A DNA stretch of 64,000 bases from JACCXG01 sp963785755 (GTDB lineage: Bacteria; Acidobacteriota; Vicinamibacteria; Vicinamibacterales; 2-12-FULL-66-21). Numbering within the stretch: position 1 is the first letter of the stretch; each line of letters starts with the position of its first letter. Positions 61,571 through 64,000 of this stretch are shown here, piece by piece. The translations under genes and the position numbers were made by a program. Under the pieces are notes generated by a model. The model was not told the DNA's origin and made no database searches. It saw only the letters and a program-made list of their open reading frames with translations. The stretch lies in contig CAWAXG010000013.1 in assembly GCA_963785755.1 (NCBI GenBank), forward strand, positions 1,178,001 to 1,242,000, written 5' to 3'.

Positions 61571-62446
61571 GTGTGGTCTCAGCTGGCGGTCGCCGCCGCG
61601 GTGGTCATCCCCCTTGGTCTGGATCTCTACCTGCCCGCCCCGGAGGAGAACCCGCTGACGGCCGAGAAGATTGCGCTCGGCCGTCAGCTGTTCTTCGACC
61701 CGCGGCTGTCGCGCGATGGCTCGGTGTCGTGCGCGACCTGCCATCTTCCCGGCCGCGCGTTTTCGGACGGCCGCGCGGTGGCGACGGGCATTGGCGGCCG
61801 GGTCGGCCGGCGCAATGCGCCCGCGCTCGTCAACCGCGGCTACGGCCGCGCGTTTTTCTGGGACGCGCGAATGACCTCGCTCGAGGAGCAGGTGTTGAAG
61901 CCGATCGAGGATCCGAACGAGATGGATTTCACGGTCGCGGAAGCGTCCGATCGTCTCGCGCTGTCGGCAGATGCGATCTCGCGCGCGCTGGCCAGCTACG
62001 TTCGATCAATCCTGTCGGGCAACTCCCCCTTCGATCGCTTCATCGACGGCGATCGTGCCGCGCTCTCCGAAGAGGAGCAGCGCGGACTCGCGGTGTTTCG
62101 CGGCAAGGGCAACTGTACGGCGTGTCACGTCGGCCCGAACTTCACCGACGAGCGGACGCACAACACCGGGATCGCCTGGACGACGGGCACGCTCGCCGAT
62201 GCCGGCGCCGGGAACGGCGCGTTCAAGACGCCGACGCTTCGCGAGATCTCGCGCACGGCGCCCTACATGCACGACGGCTCCGTGGCCACGATCGAGGCAG
62301 CGATCGACCTCTACGACCGCGGCAGCACCCCGAACCCCGGCCTCGACCCCGAGATCCGGCCGCTTCGCCTGACGCCGGACGAGAAGCGGGCGCTGGCCGC
62401 GTTCCTCCAGACGCTCTCCGGCGAGGTCCGGGAAGGCGGGCGCTGA
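61571..62446 (+). CDS. Di-haem cytochrome c peroxidase family protein
   Basis: The protein (about 291 residues from GTG 61571) has an N-terminal hydrophobic anchor (LAVAAAVVIPLGLDLYLP), haem motif one SVSCATCHLPGRAFSDG, haem motif two GNCTACHVGPNFTDERTHNTG, and the axial Met segment TAPYMHDGSVATIEAAID. The two CxxCH sites and Met match the CcpA/MauG-type peroxidases, which reduce H2O2 or carry out maturation oxidations in the periplasm. GTG 61571 is used because the hydrophobic anchor follows it directly; the true start is not certain. CRTAC1-like and peroxidase genes are often neighbours in these genomes. Confidence 0.85.
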   Translation: MWSQLAVAAAVVIPLGLDLYLPAPEENPLTAEKIALGRQLFFDPRLSRDGSVSCATCHLPGRAFSDGRAVATGIGGRVGRRNAPALVNRGYGRAFFWDARMTSLEEQVLKPIEDPNEMDFTVAEASDRLALSADAISRALASYVRSILSGNSPFDRFIDGDRAALSEEEQRGLAVFRGKGNCTACHVGPNFTDERTHNTGIAWTTGTLADAGAGNGAFKTPTLREISRTAPYMHDGSVATIEAAIDLYDRGSTPNPGLDPEIRPLRLTPDEKRALAAFLQTLSGEVREGGR

Positions 62447-62662
62447 CTGAGGCGTGATCCGGGGAGCCGTCTGCTGACCCGTTTTTCGCGCGTCCGGACG
62501 CACGCTTCCCATGATCGGACAGATCGTCCCCGGGGCCGCTGCCCGTGCGTCGCGTGTAGACGTCCTGCAGGCGCTGCGATCGGAATAGCGGAGGGACGCG
62601 GATTCAGTTCCTGCTCGCGCTGCACGACCTATGCGGCCGCGACGAGGTCCAGCCGGGATCCG

Positions 62663-63598
62663 CTATGGCGGACCGGCTCTCGCCTGCACTGCCACCACGC
62701 GGAACCCGATGTGGTCGGAGCTGCGCGGCGGCTCGTAACGAAGGCGCAGCGCGGATCGGCACGCCCATCCCGGATCGTTCCAGGCGCCGCCGCGCCGTAC
62801 CCGCGAATAGCTGCCGTCGCGATTGGGCGTCCCCTTGACGTCGTACAGATCCGGGTCGGCGCCGCCGGGCAGCCGCGAGTGATACCAGTCGCGGCACCAC
62901 TCGAAAATGTTGCCGTGCATGTCGCAGATGCCCCAGCTGTTGGGAGGGTAACCGCCGACAGCCGCGGCCCGACCGAGCCCGGGACCACCGCGGCCGCCGT
63001 TCAAGGGCTCGCCGTTGAAGTTCGCGTGATCGCGGCCCAGCCGATCGCCGAACGCGGTGGCGGTGATCGTTCCTGCGCGGCACGCGTACTCCCACTGCGC
63101 TTCGGTCGGCAGCCGGAACTCCCACGGGGCCGGTAACGCGCTCGCTGCACGCGCGCGCTCCGTCAGACGCCTGCAGAATGTCTCAGCGGCGTCGAAGTTG
63201 ACCCAATAGACCGGCACGTCGTCGCCGAGTCCGAACTCGGCAGTCGGTGCTCTCTCGGGGAACTCGCCAACCACGCGACGCCACTGCCCCTGCGTCACCT
63301 CGAACTTCGCCATCCAGAAACCGCGCGTGAGTGTGACGCGGACCTGCGCCTCGTCTGGACGGCGGCCCGGCTCCTCAGGCGGGCTTCCCATCATGAACGG
63401 GCCCGGCGGACACCAGCAGAGCGGAATCCCTTCGACGCCGCGCGCATCGCCTGGTGCGGCGCCCATGAACGCCCCTGATTGCGTTCCCGCCGTCACGACA
63501 CGCGATTCCCGGGCAGCGTCCGGCAGCTGCCTGCCGCCCGAGCGAACGAGCAAACCCCCAGCGACGGTCTGCGTCAGGAACTGTCGACGGGTTGGCAT
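62663..63598 (-). CDS. Formylglycine-generating-enzyme/sulfatase-modifying-factor family protein, Tat-exported
   Basis: From ATG 63598 the product (311 residues) begins MPTRRQFLTQTVAGGLLV, a twin-arginine signal. The FGE-sulfatase fold is clear: GPFMMGSPPEEPGRRPDEAQ, WMAKFEVTQGQWRRVV, PVYWVNFDAAETFCRRL, FRLPTEAQWEYACRAG, GICDMHGNIFEWCRDWY, RVRRGGAWND and IGFRVV. The C-terminal Cys pair used by true formylglycine-generating enzyme for catalysis is not evident, so this is more likely one of the many FGE-fold binding or ergothioneine-type relatives. No sulfatase gene is nearby. Confidence 0.87.
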   Translation of the reverse strand: MPTRRQFLTQTVAGGLLVRSGGRQLPDAARESRVVTAGTQSGAFMGAAPGDARGVEGIPLCWCPPGPFMMGSPPEEPGRRPDEAQVRVTLTRGFWMAKFEVTQGQWRRVVGEFPERAPTAEFGLGDDVPVYWVNFDAAETFCRRLTERARAASALPAPWEFRLPTEAQWEYACRAGTITATAFGDRLGRDHANFNGEPLNGGRGGPGLGRAAAVGGYPPNSWGICDMHGNIFEWCRDWYHSRLPGGADPDLYDVKGTPNRDGSYSRVRRGGAWNDPGWACRSALRLRYEPPRSSDHIGFRVVAVQARAGPP

Positions 63599-63673
63599 CT
63601 GTTCGTCCCGCATGGCGTGGGGGTGGCACACCATTCTCCTTTGCAACATCGGTTATTCGGACGCCCGAACGCC

Positions 63674-63702
63674 TTGTGACCTCCTAGCTCATCTGTTAGA
63701 AT
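63674..63702 (+). promoter_or_regulatory. Sigma70-like promoter TTGTGA-N17-TAGAAT
   Basis: TTGTGA (63674-63679) and TAGAAT (63697-63702) are spaced 17 bp apart, the ideal distance, 64 nt before the start codon of the last gene. It is the clearest two-box promoter in the window. Confidence 0.6.
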
Positions 63703-63765
63703 GCCGTCCTCCCTTTCACCAATTTTCGGACACGTCACTGGTCCGCCTTGGCGAGGACGGCAACC

Positions 63766-64000
63766 ATGAGCCCCGGTCCCGATTCAGCCCGCCCGCACAC
63801 GACGCCGGAAGGACGCGATATCAGGCTGCTGGCAATGGGGGTCTTCCTGTTCGCCGGCGCCATGCTCAACGCAGGCCTGCCTCAGATCAAAGGACCCTCC
63901 CACGCGATCGGATTGGTCGTCGTGCTGGTGATCTTTCTCGCCCTCCTCGCGCTGCCCGCGCACACCCTCCGCGGCAGAAAAGGGGACTGGCGGCGATTCA
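63766..64000 (+). CDS. Membrane protein, N-terminal part (cut by window end)
   Basis: ATG 63766 opens a frame that runs off the window after 78 codons. It encodes a polar lead (MSPGPDSARPHTTPEGRDIR) and two hydrophobic segments (LLAMGVFLFAGAMLNAGLP and AIGLVVVLVIFLALLALPAHT), followed by a basic RGRKGDWRRF. A gagga-like site lies about 9 nt upstream. The family is not recognised. Confidence 0.65.
   Translation, partial: MSPGPDSARPHTTPEGRDIRLLAMGVFLFAGAMLNAGLPQIKGPSHAIGLVVVLVIFLALLALPAHTLRGRKGDWRRF

Noticed and set aside
62663..63598. A true formylglycine-generating enzyme for sulfatases
   Set aside because: The catalytic Cys pair is not evident and no sulfatase gene is in the window.
1..64000. 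tRNA, rRNA, riboswitch and integrase/att sites
   Set aside because: Scanning by eye found no cloverleaf with a GTTCGA-type T arm in a proper context, no conserved rRNA segment and no recombinase gene; small RNAs cannot be excluded.

Overview
The window is high-GC bacterial chromosome, most likely from an Acidobacteriota genome of the Vicinamibacteria kind. The basis is family content, not a marker gene: TonB-dependent receptors with a carboxypeptidase-regulatory-like N-terminus, five copies or remnants of long duplicated MacB/FtsX-type ABC permeases (ADOP type) paired with PadR regulators, FG-GAP/ASPIC-UnbV (CRTAC1-like) proteins, DUF305 and LVIVD proteins, and many Tat-exported enzymes. No rRNA, tRNA, CRISPR array, transposase or phage gene was found. 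Several genes carry single-base frameshifts, concentrated in 1-6 kb (eight in one receptor). That suggests local assembly indels, true decay, or both.

Layout. 1-6.8 kb: two tandem TonB-dependent receptors and a secreted FG-GAP protein. 7-8.2 kb: a Tat-exported M19 dipeptidase lying between inverted copies of a 76-bp element. 8.4-21.9 kb: a catabolic-looking block around a divergent promoter next to a GntR/FCD regulator. On the minus strand are a transaldolase-like protein, an NTF2-like protein and the large half (substrate-like plus phosphohistidine swivel domains) of a PEP-synthase-like phosphotransferase. On the plus strand are the regulator, an SDR, a cyclase-family hydrolase, the ATP-grasp half of the phosphotransferase, an HD protein, a three-subunit molybdenum hydroxylase, a second SDR and a xylose-isomerase-like TIM barrel. 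21.9-29 kb: ADOP permeases, an FMN alpha-hydroxy-acid oxidase and a PadR gene. 29-41 kb: a 2-hydroxyacid dehydrogenase, a LytTR two-component pair, DinB, a truncated ADOP, a second cyclase, an M20 peptidase, a TetR/MFS pair and an exported endonuclease/phosphatase. 41-52 kb: a PadR plus decayed ADOP, an unusual aldo/keto reductase-kinase-HAD fusion, a DUF305/LVIVD pair and an intact ADOP/PadR pair. 52-64 kb: a BNR propeller protein, a NarL-type two-component system, trehalose-6-phosphate synthase, a beta-helix protein, a CRTAC1-like protein, a di-haem cytochrome c peroxidase, a formylglycine-generating-enzyme-like protein and a gene cut by the window end.

The intergenic spaces are distinctive. 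They hold at least six families of degenerate short-unit repeats (for example CAACTCCCAA, GGTTCAAGG, GGGATCGGGGATC and CACGAAGG), often arranged as two opposite arms that would fold into long hairpins. There are also REP-like palindromes, one of which supplies the last codons of a gene. Perfect dyad operators sit in front of a PadR gene (26.03 kb), another PadR gene (52.14 kb) and the MFS gene (40.07 kb).

The two strongest candidates for something new are the split phosphotransferase encoded on both sides of the GntR-associated promoter together with a molybdenum hydroxylase, and the three-domain aldo/keto reductase-kinase-HAD fusion.
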